Of a DNA stretch of 64,000 bases, positions 18,059 to 25,756 are shown piece by piece (the stretch's first letter is position 1; every line of letters begins with the position of its first letter). Below the pieces are notes generated by a model that saw only the letters and a program-made list of their open reading frames with translations, ran no database searches and was not told the DNA's origin. The position numbers were made by a program, and so were the translations under genes. The stretch spans positions 1 to 64,000 of the forward strand of contig JBPOFK010000004.1 in NCBI GenBank assembly GCA_051252095.1. The letters run 5' to 3'. The stretch comes from GCA-2401735 sp051252095 (GTDB lineage Bacteria; Pseudomonadota; Gammaproteobacteria; Burkholderiales; Methylophilaceae).

Positions 18059-18160
18059 CTGTGTCCTATAAATCAATATGCTGTGTATTGATTATTGAGT
18101 AGCCGCCAACATTAGCAGCTGCCGCATCATTTTATATTTCAATCACTCCATCATTGGAGC
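18052..18160 (-). promoter_or_regulatory. ANTAR (NasT) antitermination leader with A1/G4 hexaloop hairpins
   Basis: ANTAR proteins bind paired RNA hairpins whose six-base loops have A at position 1 and G at position 4. In the transcript direction three such hairpins are visible: CTCC-AATGAT-GGAG (18159-18146), GCTGCT-AATGTT-GGCGGC (18119-18102) and AGGAC-ACAGGC-GTCCT (18067-18052). The third uses the GTCCT of the terminator's 5' arm, so it and the terminator cannot form together. This is the arrangement known for ANTAR antitermination. A further AATCAATA/TATTGATT stem lies at 18071-18093. The first hairpin begins only about ten bases after the nasT stop. Confidence 0.85.
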
Positions 18161-18170
18161 TTATTACTAG

Positions 18171-18749
18171 TTATATCGTTAACATTTTTGCTGCATCAAT
18201 TAGCTGACTGGATAAGTCCGCTAATTTCATATTTCTTTTCATCGCCATTGTACGGAGCATTTTGTATGCCTCATCTTCATCAAGATTGCGTTGCCGCATT
18301 AATATCCCTTTAGCCCGTTCGACGACTTTACGCTCATCAAGCTTTTCATTTGCTTTTCTGAGATCGTCCCGTAAAAGTTTTGTTTCTTCAAATCTTGCAA
18401 TCGCTGCCTCAATCACTGGTGTTAACCTTTCACTTGCAATCGTTCCTACTACGTAAGCACTGACACCAGCTTTAGTTGCCGCCTTCACGACTTCTCTATC
18501 ACCGTCTTGTGCAAACATAACAACGGGTTTTTCATTGTGTTTCGTAATCATACAAACATTATCTAGTACATCACGACTCGGCGATTCTGTATCTACAATC
18601 ACAATATCGGGTTGTAACTCGCAACATCTTGTTTGTAAATGCACATCGTCCTCAACATGCGCAATCACATCAAAGCCATTTCTGATTAATGACTGCTCTA
18701 ATGTTTTACTGCGCGTGCGATCATTATCGACAATCATGACTTTCAACAT
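18171..18749 (-). CDS. nasT: NasT-type ANTAR response regulator
   Basis: A 192-residue regulator. Residues 1-120 form a receiver-like domain (MLKVMIVDNDRTRSKTLEQS; the phospho-acceptor region reads IVIVDTESP, so an Asp is present), followed by a coiled-coil linker and an ANTAR RNA-binding domain (about 130-188: RKVVERAKGILMRQRNLDEDEAYKMLR). NasT binds hairpins in nitrate-gene leaders and blocks termination. ATG 18749 is preferred over an upstream TTG because the upstream codons overlap the sigma-54 promoter. It heads the nas module; its RNA target follows directly after its stop codon. Confidence 0.92.
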   Translation of the reverse strand: MLKVMIVDNDRTRSKTLEQSLIRNGFDVIAHVEDDVHLQTRCCELQPDIVIVDTESPSRDVLDNVCMITKHNEKPVVMFAQDGDREVVKAATKAGVSAYVVGTIASERLTPVIEAAIARFEETKLLRDDLRKANEKLDERKVVERAKGILMRQRNLDEDEAYKMLRTMAMKRNMKLADLSSQLIDAAKMLTI

Positions 18750-18780
18750 AATGGCTTTTCTTTCTATTGAGTCAGTGCTT

Positions 18781-18796
18781 AGCAATAGCTGTGCCA
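18781..18796 (-). promoter_or_regulatory. sigma-54 promoter of the nasT-nas module
   Basis: On the minus strand the sequence reads TGGCACAGCTATTGCT, an exact fit to TGGCAC-N5-TTGCW with the required ten bases between GG and GC. The expected transcription start is near 18770, about 20 bases before the nasT ATG at 18749. Confidence 0.88.
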
Positions 18797-18884
18797 GCCA
18801 AAGAAAAATTCATATAATCTATTGAATAATATGAGTATTTACATTTTACATCAGTATATTTTTTTAGACTTTGAAATAGATCAG

Positions 18885-18901
18885 TGCACACTTTTAGTGC
18901 A
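18885..18901 (-). promoter_or_regulatory. NtrC-type enhancer site
   Basis: TGCAC-ACTTTTA-GTGCA is a palindrome with the half-sites and 7-base spacing of NtrC sites (TGCACC-N5-GGTGCA). It lies about 120 bp upstream of the predicted sigma-54 start, a normal enhancer distance. A further TGCACC half-site overlaps at 18904-18909. Confidence 0.8.
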
Positions 18902-18980
18902 TGTGCACCAGCTGAGATGGCGCAATTTTTGGTCAGTAAAAATATTTAAATAAGAAAAGAACGTTGTAATTTTATGGGAG

Positions 18981-19130
18981 TCAATGCTCCATTAAATCAA
19001 CTTCTTCTACGTGATAGTAGTGATCAGTATGCCAAAAGGTGAGCGTTTCAGCATTATGCAGTGCATAATCTAAATCACCATATTCAGCTACAGGATTATT
19101 TTGCTCGTCCAGTACTTGATAAACCATCAT
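18981..19130 (-). CDS. small conserved protein, 49 aa, paralogue of the gene at 163-315
   Basis: The 49-residue product starts MMVYQVLDEQNNPV and shares this core with the gene at 163-315. The C-terminal half is aromatic and acidic (HTDHYYHVEEVD). AGGAA stands about eight bases before the first ATG (19130); the second ATG at 19127 is also possible. It is transcribed in the same direction as the nas module but stops about 80 bp upstream of the NtrC site, so it may be independent. Function unknown. Confidence 0.72.
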   Translation of the reverse strand: MMVYQVLDEQNNPVAEYGDLDYALHNAETLTFWHTDHYYHVEEVDLMEH

Positions 19131-19240
19131 GATTCATTCCTGAAATTTGAGATGGTTTTAGTATTACATGCGACACTCTTATACAATGACGCGAACACAA
19201 ATTGATTTAAGGTCTAATTTACCTTTTTAACTCCGACAAC

Positions 19241-20173
19241 ATGGCGCAATTTCACAACAACAATATCGATATTGATTGGCCTAAGGCTGCTAAGAGAGAT
19301 CAGGTTTTTACTTTCCGTATTAACCGTAATATTGTATGGACACTATTAATATCCATACTATTGCATTTGTCTTTACTTTGGATTTTTGCGCCAAAATTAT
19401 TTTCTATAGGCGCTCCTGTAGAAAATGCGCCGCCACTGGAAATTTCCCTTGGGCCTCCTCAAAAAGAAGAGGTTGCACCAAGTGAGGCAGTTTTGCCTAA
19501 GCCAGAACCAGTAGAAGAAGTTTTGCCTAAACAGCAGAAGCCTAAACCTGTCAAAACACGACCGCCAAAACAAGTTAAACCAATCGAAACACCAGTCGAG
19601 ATTGTTCAGGACTCTGAAACAAAAATTACAAAGAATGAAAAACTCAATAAAGCAATCCCAAAACCTGCGCCCATTGAAATGTCTGCAGATCCGCTACCTG
19701 GTGAAGATATGCAGGCATACATAAAGCGACAACAACAAGCAAAACTAGCGAAGGAAGGACTTTCTACTCAAGATGTTGAGGCAGTAATGGCAAGTAATAA
19801 TCCGCAAAGTGCTGGTGACAAACGTGATGCAAAGATTAAAGAAAACTTAGATCTAGAAGGTAAAAACGGCATCTTCGAAATCCGCTATTTGGGCCCACAT
19901 CATGCAACTTTCAGCTTTAAAGGCTGGAAAAATAACGTCAATACCGCAAGGTTAGAGATTTTTAATGTTGATGCAACAGATGGAAATGATATAAAACTTG
20001 CTGTGATTAGAAAAATGATCGAGATTATTCGACGCGATTATGATGGGGACTTTAATTGGGAGTCACGGCGACTAGGCCGTGTGATAGAGCTATCTGCTCG
20101 ATTACCAGATAATGCGCAATTGGAAGCATTTTTGATGAAAGAGTTTTTTGGACCTGGATCATCATTCCAATAA
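19241..20173 (+). CDS. TonB-like anchored protein with proline-rich linker, function unknown
   Basis: A 310-residue protein: N-terminal cytoplasmic 30 residues, one membrane helix (about 33-52, IVWTLLISILLHLSLLWIF), a Pro/Lys/Glu-rich linker (60-150, KPKPVKTRPPKQVKP) and a C-terminal folded domain (210-310, starting GIFEIRYLGPHHATFSFKGW). The layout is like TonB or TolA, but the C-terminal domain does not show a TonB signature I recognise. No exbB/exbD genes are nearby. It converges with the DUF4186 gene, the two stop codons being adjacent. Confidence 0.75.
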   Translation: MAQFHNNNIDIDWPKAAKRDQVFTFRINRNIVWTLLISILLHLSLLWIFAPKLFSIGAPVENAPPLEISLGPPQKEEVAPSEAVLPKPEPVEEVLPKQQKPKPVKTRPPKQVKPIETPVEIVQDSETKITKNEKLNKAIPKPAPIEMSADPLPGEDMQAYIKRQQQAKLAKEGLSTQDVEAVMASNNPQSAGDKRDAKIKENLDLEGKNGIFEIRYLGPHHATFSFKGWKNNVNTARLEIFNVDATDGNDIKLAVIRKMIEIIRRDYDGDFNWESRRLGRVIELSARLPDNAQLEAFLMKEFFGPGSSFQ

Positions 20174-20530
20174 TCACGATGATAGAAACTGTTGTAACCA
20201 ACGTTCCAACACCACAACCACATAGGCCTGTTCATCTAAAGTCAACTGCTTACCTTGCGGTATACCATGCCATTTTCGCAAACAACCTCGACAACAGCAT
20301 GCAGTCGCATGTTGCGCGACAAAGACTGGGTGGCCCCGCATGGGTGTTTGTTTACCATCATTGGGGATGATAGCTGGCGCCAACCGTTGACTAATAAACG
20401 CTTCGGCATGATCAACTATTTCGCTCATGCCTTTATCAACTAAGTACGCTTGATCCTTAACATTCAATTTAAAGCCTGCACGAAAAGTTGATTGTTGTAA
20501 CGCAATAAAGAGCAGGTCTAAGTCTCTCAT
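20174..20530 (-). CDS. DUF4186 family protein
   Basis: This 118-residue cytoplasmic protein carries the DUF4186 core HPVFVAQHATACCCRGCLRK followed by WHGIPQGKQL. The cysteine cluster (C-C-C-x2-C) with nearby histidines suggests metal or redox chemistry, though the family is uncharacterised. The C-terminal helix (LTLDEQAYVVVVLERWLQ) is also typical. Conserved length. Confidence 0.87.
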   Translation of the reverse strand: MRDLDLLFIALQQSTFRAGFKLNVKDQAYLVDKGMSEIVDHAEAFISQRLAPAIIPNDGKQTPMRGHPVFVAQHATACCCRGCLRKWHGIPQGKQLTLDEQAYVVVVLERWLQQFLSS

Positions 20531-20555
20531 ATTGCCATCATTCAGCCACTAATAT

Positions 20556-21059
20556 TTACTTAGGCCCCAAGAAGTCACGCTTGCCAAGTTCAACGCCAAA
20601 ATGACGCAAAATGCTGTAAGTCGTGGTCACATGGAAATAGACATTTGGCATGACCCATCGCAGCAAATAGTCCAAGCCAACGAACTCCCTTTTTGAATCG
20701 CGCACCATGAGTTCGATATCACGTGTTTCGGCGCCTTCAAATAGCTTAGGTTCAATACCTTCCAAGAACTTGATGGTTTTATCTATGCGCGCTAGTAGGG
20801 CATCAAAAGTTGTTTCGTTATCTTCATAACTAGGAACTGCCAAACCCGCCAAACGCGCGCCAGCACCTTTGCTCATATCCGTTGCAATTTGTACTTGTCG
20901 AGTGAGTGTATACATATCTGGCGCTAACCTGCCATTTAAGTAAACACTATGGTCTATATTGCGTGCATCAGCGTTCCTTTTACCCACTTTAAGAATATGG
21001 GCCAAGTTGTTTAATGCCAATACAAGTGGAGGAATCGTCATTTCATACATACTGACCAT
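20556..21059 (-). CDS. DUF1993 domain protein
   Basis: A 167-residue soluble protein starting MVSMYEMTIPPLVLALNNLA, with the DUF1993 pattern: an N-terminal helix, RLAPDMYTLTRQVQIATDMSK in the middle and HVTTTYSILRHFGVELGKRD at the end. DUF1993 belongs to the DinB/YfiT-like four-helix bundle group. ATG 21059 has AGGAGA upstream. The gene follows the cupin gene by 19 bp on the same strand, so the two are likely cotranscribed. Function unknown. Confidence 0.85.
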   Translation of the reverse strand: MVSMYEMTIPPLVLALNNLAHILKVGKRNADARNIDHSVYLNGRLAPDMYTLTRQVQIATDMSKGAGARLAGLAVPSYEDNETTFDALLARIDKTIKFLEGIEPKLFEGAETRDIELMVRDSKREFVGLDYLLRWVMPNVYFHVTTTYSILRHFGVELGKRDFLGPK

Positions 21060-21078
21060 TTATCGTGTCTCCTGTTAA

Positions 21079-21417
21079 TTATTTAAACAATTTTGCTTTA
21101 ATACGCTTATAAGCTTGCGTCAAAGCATTGCCGTCTAGTTTGTAATGTTTGTGTAAGGCTTTATTAACTTCCCACTTGGCAGCCAACCCTTCTGGAAAGG
21201 TCACTAAATCGCCAGCGCCAAAACTAACAGGTTTGCCTAGTTTTCCTTGGCTGTCAACAGGAGTGATGACACACTCCCCTGCAATAATATAAGCAATCTC
21301 TTGCTCTGGAAAGTACCAGTCAAACACTGAAACTTCTTTTTCCCAAGTGGGCCACTTGGTAACATTCAGCTTGTCCAACTCTTGTTGTGAGGGTTTGCTA
21401 ACCGTGATATTGCTCAT
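21079..21417 (-). CDS. cupin-domain protein (EutQ-like, cupin_3)
   Basis: A 112-residue single-domain cupin. The motif FDWYFPEQEIAYIIAGECVI and the following GDLVTFPEGLAAKWEV match the small cupin_3 family. ATG 21417 is chosen because AAGGA stands at the right distance; upstream in-frame starts would add an unconserved extension. Metal ligands are reduced compared with enzymatic cupins. It is followed by the DUF1993 gene. Confidence 0.82.
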   Translation of the reverse strand: MSNITVSKPSQQELDKLNVTKWPTWEKEVSVFDWYFPEQEIAYIIAGECVITPVDSQGKLGKPVSFGAGDLVTFPEGLAAKWEVNKALHKHYKLDGNALTQAYKRIKAKLFK

Positions 21418-21466
21418 ATACGTCCTTGTCATAATTGCCATGTAATAGGCTGCCATTCTAGCTTAG

Positions 21467-22702
21467 TTAATGTAGTTGCTGTAACTCTAGTTCTCTGAGT
21501 TTAGGCGCTTTTTTTGCTGTAATCCCGACAACACCTAATGTCATTAACCCACCAAAAATGACAGAGGGAATTATGCCCATGAGACGTGCGGTAACCCCTG
21601 ATTCAAATGCGCCTAACTCGTTAGATGAACCAATAAAAATACCATTAATCGCAGAAACCCGGCCGCGCATTAAATCTGGCGTTGCAAGCTGCATAATCGT
21701 ACTTCGCAAGACAACTGAAACGCCATCTAAAGCACCTGCCAAGACCAATATGCACGCAGACAACCAAAATGATTTACTTAGTGCAAAAGCAATCATACAA
21801 ACGCCAAACCCAGCGACTGCCGATAATAGCCATTTTCCTGCATGTAAATTAATCGGGTGTCTAGTCAGCCATAACCCCGTTAATATTGCGCCAGTGGCAG
21901 GTGCTGCTCTTAAAATGCCTAAACCTTCTGGTCCTAATTGATAAATATCATGTACAAAAGCAGGTAACAATGCAACTGCGCCACCAAACAGCACAGCAAA
22001 CATATCAAGCAATTGGGCACCTAATAAAATTTGGTTACCCCAAACAAAACGCAAGCCTTGTGCAATACTTTTAAAAACAGGCGCGCTTTGTTGTGCTGGT
22101 GGCTCTGTCACCTTTAATTTTAACAGCGCAATTACAGCGCCAGTACACAACATACTGGCCAATGCATAAGCCGCTGTTTTGTTTACAAAACCAACTAACA
22201 AGCCACCTATAGCCGGCCCGACAATCAAACCAATTTGAAAAAAGGAGCTCCCAACACTCGCACCTCTAGCAAATGATGCCCTAGGAATAATAATCGCAAA
22301 CAAGGTGTTGTAGCTGGGCGATATAAAAGCACGGGCAAGACCAGTTAATGCAATCGCAGCATAAATCCATATCGTAATGTTGCCACTGATCAACCCTTTT
22401 GCAACAGCGGCTAGGGTAAAGGCACTTAATCCTAATAAGCCAGCCGATAAAATACCAAATTGACGTCTTGAGTAGTAATGATCAACCGCATGTCCAGCAA
22501 ATAGAGCGCTGGAAAAATAAGGCACCACTTCGGCTAAACCAATCAAACCCAAAGCCAGCGGATCATGCGTAATCTCATATATGTGCCAACCAGCAACAAC
22601 TGCCATGATTTGGTATGCCAACACCATTTGAACCCTAAAAGCGAGTAACTTGGCAAACGCAAACTGATGGTTACTGAATAACTGATTAATAGAAAGCTGC
22701 AT
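21467..22702 (-). CDS. MFS transporter (EntS/DHA3-like)
   Basis: Inner-membrane protein of about 411 residues with 10-12 hydrophobic segments, consistent with a major facilitator. The motif GLIGLAEVVPYFSSALFAGHAVDHY between helices 2 and 3 and the RASFARGASVGSSFFQIG segment near helix 5 are typical of the EntS/multidrug subgroup. The frame is open upstream to 22822, but MQLSINQLFSNHQF at 22702 is the likely start because the upstream part is hydrophilic and unconserved. Substrate cannot be inferred; it is 11 bp or more from the cupin gene in the same direction and could be the first gene of that unit. Confidence 0.85.
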   Translation of the reverse strand: MQLSINQLFSNHQFAFAKLLAFRVQMVLAYQIMAVVAGWHIYEITHDPLALGLIGLAEVVPYFSSALFAGHAVDHYYSRRQFGILSAGLLGLSAFTLAAVAKGLISGNITIWIYAAIALTGLARAFISPSYNTLFAIIIPRASFARGASVGSSFFQIGLIVGPAIGGLLVGFVNKTAAYALASMLCTGAVIALLKLKVTEPPAQQSAPVFKSIAQGLRFVWGNQILLGAQLLDMFAVLFGGAVALLPAFVHDIYQLGPEGLGILRAAPATGAILTGLWLTRHPINLHAGKWLLSAVAGFGVCMIAFALSKSFWLSACILVLAGALDGVSVVLRSTIMQLATPDLMRGRVSAINGIFIGSSNELGAFESGVTARLMGIIPSVIFGGLMTLGVVGITAKKAPKLRELELQQLH

Positions 22703-22899
22703 GCCCGAGATTATAGATATAAATAGATTATTGGAGTGTAACGAATTGTGATTGTGTAAAATGCACAGGTTAGCACTGAGAATCAAGCAGTCGATATGCA
22801 CTGCATACCGATGAGCCGTCATTGACCTAGTGTGACTCTGCTGAAATAGATTAGGCGTGCTAACCTTTAATATTTACTAGATAAATAGGTAAAGATAAA

Positions 22900-23826
22900 T
22901 TGCGATACTGTTGCTTATATTTAATCCTATGTAGCCTGATGTTGTTAGCCGGCTGCCAAGAGGCCGTTCGCAACAGCACACCAAGAACAATGTTGCTTTA
23001 CGTGACAGTAGACTGGGAAGGCCAGTCTTTAGATAACAAAAATATTGAAGTAATGCAGCAGTTTCGGCAAAAGTTCCCTCGCATCCCTATGCTGCAATTA
23101 ATCAATCCCGCCTACTTCGTAAAAAGCCATGGTCATGAAAAAAGACTATCACAAGTGATTCAATCCACTTTCTTACCCGCAGACACACAGGGCTTGCATG
23201 TGCATGCTTGGAAGTCATTAATGCAGTACTGTGGCATTCAATATCAACATCATTATTCTTTTGCAAACATCGACGAAGATTGTAAAACAGGAGATTGTGG
23301 TTACACCGTTAGCTTAGAGTATGCTTACTCAGAAGATGAGTTAACCAAACTGATCGACTGTAGTAAGGATATCTTGGTCGAAAATGGCTTCGATCGCCCC
23401 ATGCACTTTCGCGCTGGCGGTTGGCAATTAGGGCCTAAACTCATTGCCGCTTTAGAAGCCAATGACTTTGTTTGGGATAGTTCAATTATTGATGCCGACT
23501 TGTTGACAACTCGCTGGCACAAACAGAGCGGTATTATCCAAATGTTACGTCAACTACATCCTGATGCAACACCATTAGACCAGCCATACGCACTGACTAA
23601 AACATTGACCGAATACCCAAACAACGCAGCTTTGGCTGATTACACAACGAGTAAGCAAATACTTACATTATTTAACAACCTCATCGCAGCCAATAAAAAA
23701 GTCATGGTATTGGGCTTTCATCAAGAAACTGCTTCAGATTTTCTAATTCATCTAGAGCAGGCAATTTCGCAAATGGAAACAATCGCCAAAGCCAACAATA
23801 TCGAATTAAAATGGCTAAGTAAGTAA
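22900..23826 (+). CDS. lipoprotein, polysaccharide-deacetylase-like
   Basis: A 308-residue protein with a lipoprotein signal (LMLLAGC, lipid Cys19). Motifs such as YVTVDWEGQSLDN, GLHVHAW, MHFRAGGWQLGPKLIAAL and VLGFHQETA resemble the NodB/polysaccharide-deacetylase barrel, including the metal Asp (VTVDWE) and an RAGGW segment. The start is TTG 22900; no ATG gives the lipobox. Probably acts in the periplasm on a cell-wall or surface polysaccharide. Confidence 0.72.
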   Translation: MRYCCLYLILCSLMLLAGCQEAVRNSTPRTMLLYVTVDWEGQSLDNKNIEVMQQFRQKFPRIPMLQLINPAYFVKSHGHEKRLSQVIQSTFLPADTQGLHVHAWKSLMQYCGIQYQHHYSFANIDEDCKTGDCGYTVSLEYAYSEDELTKLIDCSKDILVENGFDRPMHFRAGGWQLGPKLIAALEANDFVWDSSIIDADLLTTRWHKQSGIIQMLRQLHPDATPLDQPYALTKTLTEYPNNAALADYTTSKQILTLFNNLIAANKKVMVLGFHQETASDFLIHLEQAISQMETIAKANNIELKWLSK

Positions 23827-23849
23827 TCACTATATTTTAGGTAATATTT

Positions 23850-24497
23850 ATGACTGCTGATTTGTTTAATCTATCAAAAGAGCAAATAAAAATCACCGAT
23901 GGTGCATATTATTTGCGCGAGTTTGCATTATCAAACGCGACTGATTTATGTCAGCTTTTAGATAGCTATTTTCTATCTCATCCCCCTCAGCAGATGATGA
24001 CTCCAATGGGACATAAAATGTCTGTTCGCACCTCAAGCTTTGGTCAGTTTGGTTGGGTAGGCACCAAAAATGGCTATGGTTATGCCAAGGCAGACCCTAT
24101 TACGCATAAACCCTGGCCAGTAATTCCAGATATATTTCTGGCACTTGCTGATGATGCTGCTGCCATAGCTGGTTATCGTAATTTTGTACCTGACACTTGC
24201 TTGGTTAACGTTTATGAAATTGGCAGCAAAATGGGCTTGCATCAAGATAAAGATGAGCAGGACTTCAGCCAACCAATCGTTTCTGTTTCACTCGGCTTAC
24301 CTGCTACCTTTCAGTTTGGCGGGCAATCACGTACTGCCCCAGTCCTTAAAATCCCATTAACACATGGTGATGTAGTCGTTTGGGGTGCGGATAGTAGACG
24401 ATACTTCCATGGTGTTTTACCTCTCAAAGCTGGCTCTCATGCCATATTGGGGAAGCGACGAATCAACTTAACGTTTCGTAAAGCAGGTAAAATGTAA
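23850..24497 (+). CDS. alkB: DNA/RNA alkylation repair dioxygenase AlkB
   Basis: A 215-residue Fe(II)/2-oxoglutarate dioxygenase that removes methyl groups from 1-methyladenine and 3-methylcytosine. The iron ligands are visible: H131 and D133 in MGLHQDKDEQDFS and H187 in RRYFHGVLPL; the oxoglutarate-binding motif R-x-N-x-T-x-R is R204-R210 (RINLTFR). Length matches the E. coli protein (216). It lies 26 bp before the sua5-like gene on the same strand. No Ada-type site was recognised. Confidence 0.95.
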   Translation: MTADLFNLSKEQIKITDGAYYLREFALSNATDLCQLLDSYFLSHPPQQMMTPMGHKMSVRTSSFGQFGWVGTKNGYGYAKADPITHKPWPVIPDIFLALADDAAAIAGYRNFVPDTCLVNVYEIGSKMGLHQDKDEQDFSQPIVSVSLGLPATFQFGGQSRTAPVLKIPLTHGDVVVWGADSRRYFHGVLPLKAGSHAILGKRRINLTFRKAGKM

Positions 24498-24523
24498 CTT
24501 TTAACTATTCATCATTTAAGTGC

Positions 24524-25465
24524 ATGCTTGTTAATTTGGCGCAAGCCATTACCCTATTAAAGCAAGGCGAGGTTGTTGCTATCCCCACAGAAACTGTGTA
24601 TGGGCTTGCGGCCGATGCGCGTAATGAATGTGCCATCAAAAAAGTGTATTCAACAAAACAACGACCAGCCAGCAATCCGCTCATTGTGCATATTGCTAGT
24701 AGCGAACAAGTCTTAGATTGGGCAACAGAGTTTTCACCTTTAGCAAAAAAAATGGCAGATGCTTTCTGGCCAGGGCCGTTGACTTTAGTGTTGCCGGCAA
24801 AAGAAAGTGTGTCGGAGATAGTCCGTGCAGGTGAGCCAACGGTTGCATTGCGCATCCCGGCACATCCTCTAGCACGCGAACTGCTATTACAAAGCAAACT
24901 AGGCCTTGCCGCACCATCGGCTAATCAATACACGCAGCTAAGCCCAACCAGCGCACAACATGTATTCGATAGTCTAGGAAAAGATATCCCCGTGCTGGAT
25001 GGCGGCGCCTGCGAAGTGGGCATTGAGTCAACTATCATTAGTGTGCGTCATAATGAATGGCAAATATTACGATTAGGGATGATAACAGCCAGCGAATTGG
25101 AAGCAGTAGCAGGAATTCCTCCGCTTAAAAACCAAACAAGTGTGCCCAAAGCCCCAGGGCAACATCGATTACATTACTCACCCAAAACACCCATTAAATT
25201 ATTTGAATCACGTGATGCATTATTAACATTTGCAAAAATACAAGTGCGTTGTGCGTTGTTAGTGATTGGCGATAAAGTTATATCTGATCATATAACGTTT
25301 AATTTACCAAATGATGCAGCCAATGCAGCTGAAAAACTATATGACATCTTACATCAGATGGATGCACTAAATTTGCGTTCTTTGCTCATTGAATTACCAC
25401 CACCAGCTGAGCAATGGCTAGCGATCAGAGACCGTTTGCAAAGAGCATCACAAAAACTTAACTAA
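24524..25465 (+). CDS. tsaC: L-threonylcarbamoyladenylate synthase, long Sua5 type
   Basis: Makes threonylcarbamoyl-AMP for the t6A modification of tRNAs that read ANN codons. Residues 1-200 are the YrdC domain with KQRPASNPLIVHI (the K-x-R...S-x-N signature) and AFWPGPLTLVLP; residues 215-313 are the C-terminal Sua5 domain joined by a PGQHRLHYSPKTP linker. At 313 residues it is the long (Sua5) form rather than the short TsaC. Starts 26 bp after alkB, probably cotranscribed. Confidence 0.93.
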   Translation: MLVNLAQAITLLKQGEVVAIPTETVYGLAADARNECAIKKVYSTKQRPASNPLIVHIASSEQVLDWATEFSPLAKKMADAFWPGPLTLVLPAKESVSEIVRAGEPTVALRIPAHPLARELLLQSKLGLAAPSANQYTQLSPTSAQHVFDSLGKDIPVLDGGACEVGIESTIISVRHNEWQILRLGMITASELEAVAGIPPLKNQTSVPKAPGQHRLHYSPKTPIKLFESRDALLTFAKIQVRCALLVIGDKVISDHITFNLPNDAANAAEKLYDILHQMDALNLRSLLIELPPPAEQWLAIRDRLQRASQKLN

Positions 25466-25534
25466 AAACTGCTTGAAATCAAAGACAAATAAGAGTATTT
25501 TTGTTAGTACTCAGTCGTGCACTTGGAGTTATTG

Positions 25535-25756
25535 ATGGATAATAAGTATGGTTTAGGTAGTGCAAAAGTCGCGAATGTACATCATGAAGCGCACCACAAA
25601 GATACCCCTGCTTTACACCCTGTAAAGTGCAGGCATTGCGAGCATCATGATTTAAGCTTTAGCCCAACAATGCAAGATCACATTTGCAATGGATGTGGCG
25701 AGTGGCAAAACGATGTACCACAAGGCTACTCAACAGGTCGTAGTAGTGATTATTAA
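25535..25756 (+). CDS. small zinc-ribbon protein, 73 aa
   Basis: Short protein with two C-x2-C pairs, KCRHCEHHD and ICNGCGEWQ, 21 residues apart, forming a zinc ribbon; a His-rich segment (VHHEAHH) precedes it. ATG 25535 (MDNKYGLG) has GGAG eight bases upstream and is preferred to the GTG at 25517. The gene converges on protease copy 3, the two stop codons overlapping. No specific family recognised. Confidence 0.72.
   Translation: MDNKYGLGSAKVANVHHEAHHKDTPALHPVKCRHCEHHDLSFSPTMQDHICNGCGEWQNDVPQGYSTGRSSDY

Noticed and set aside
18750..18785. Longer NasT start at TTG 18785
   Set aside because: It would put codons over the -12 element of the sigma-54 promoter, upstream of the predicted transcription start.
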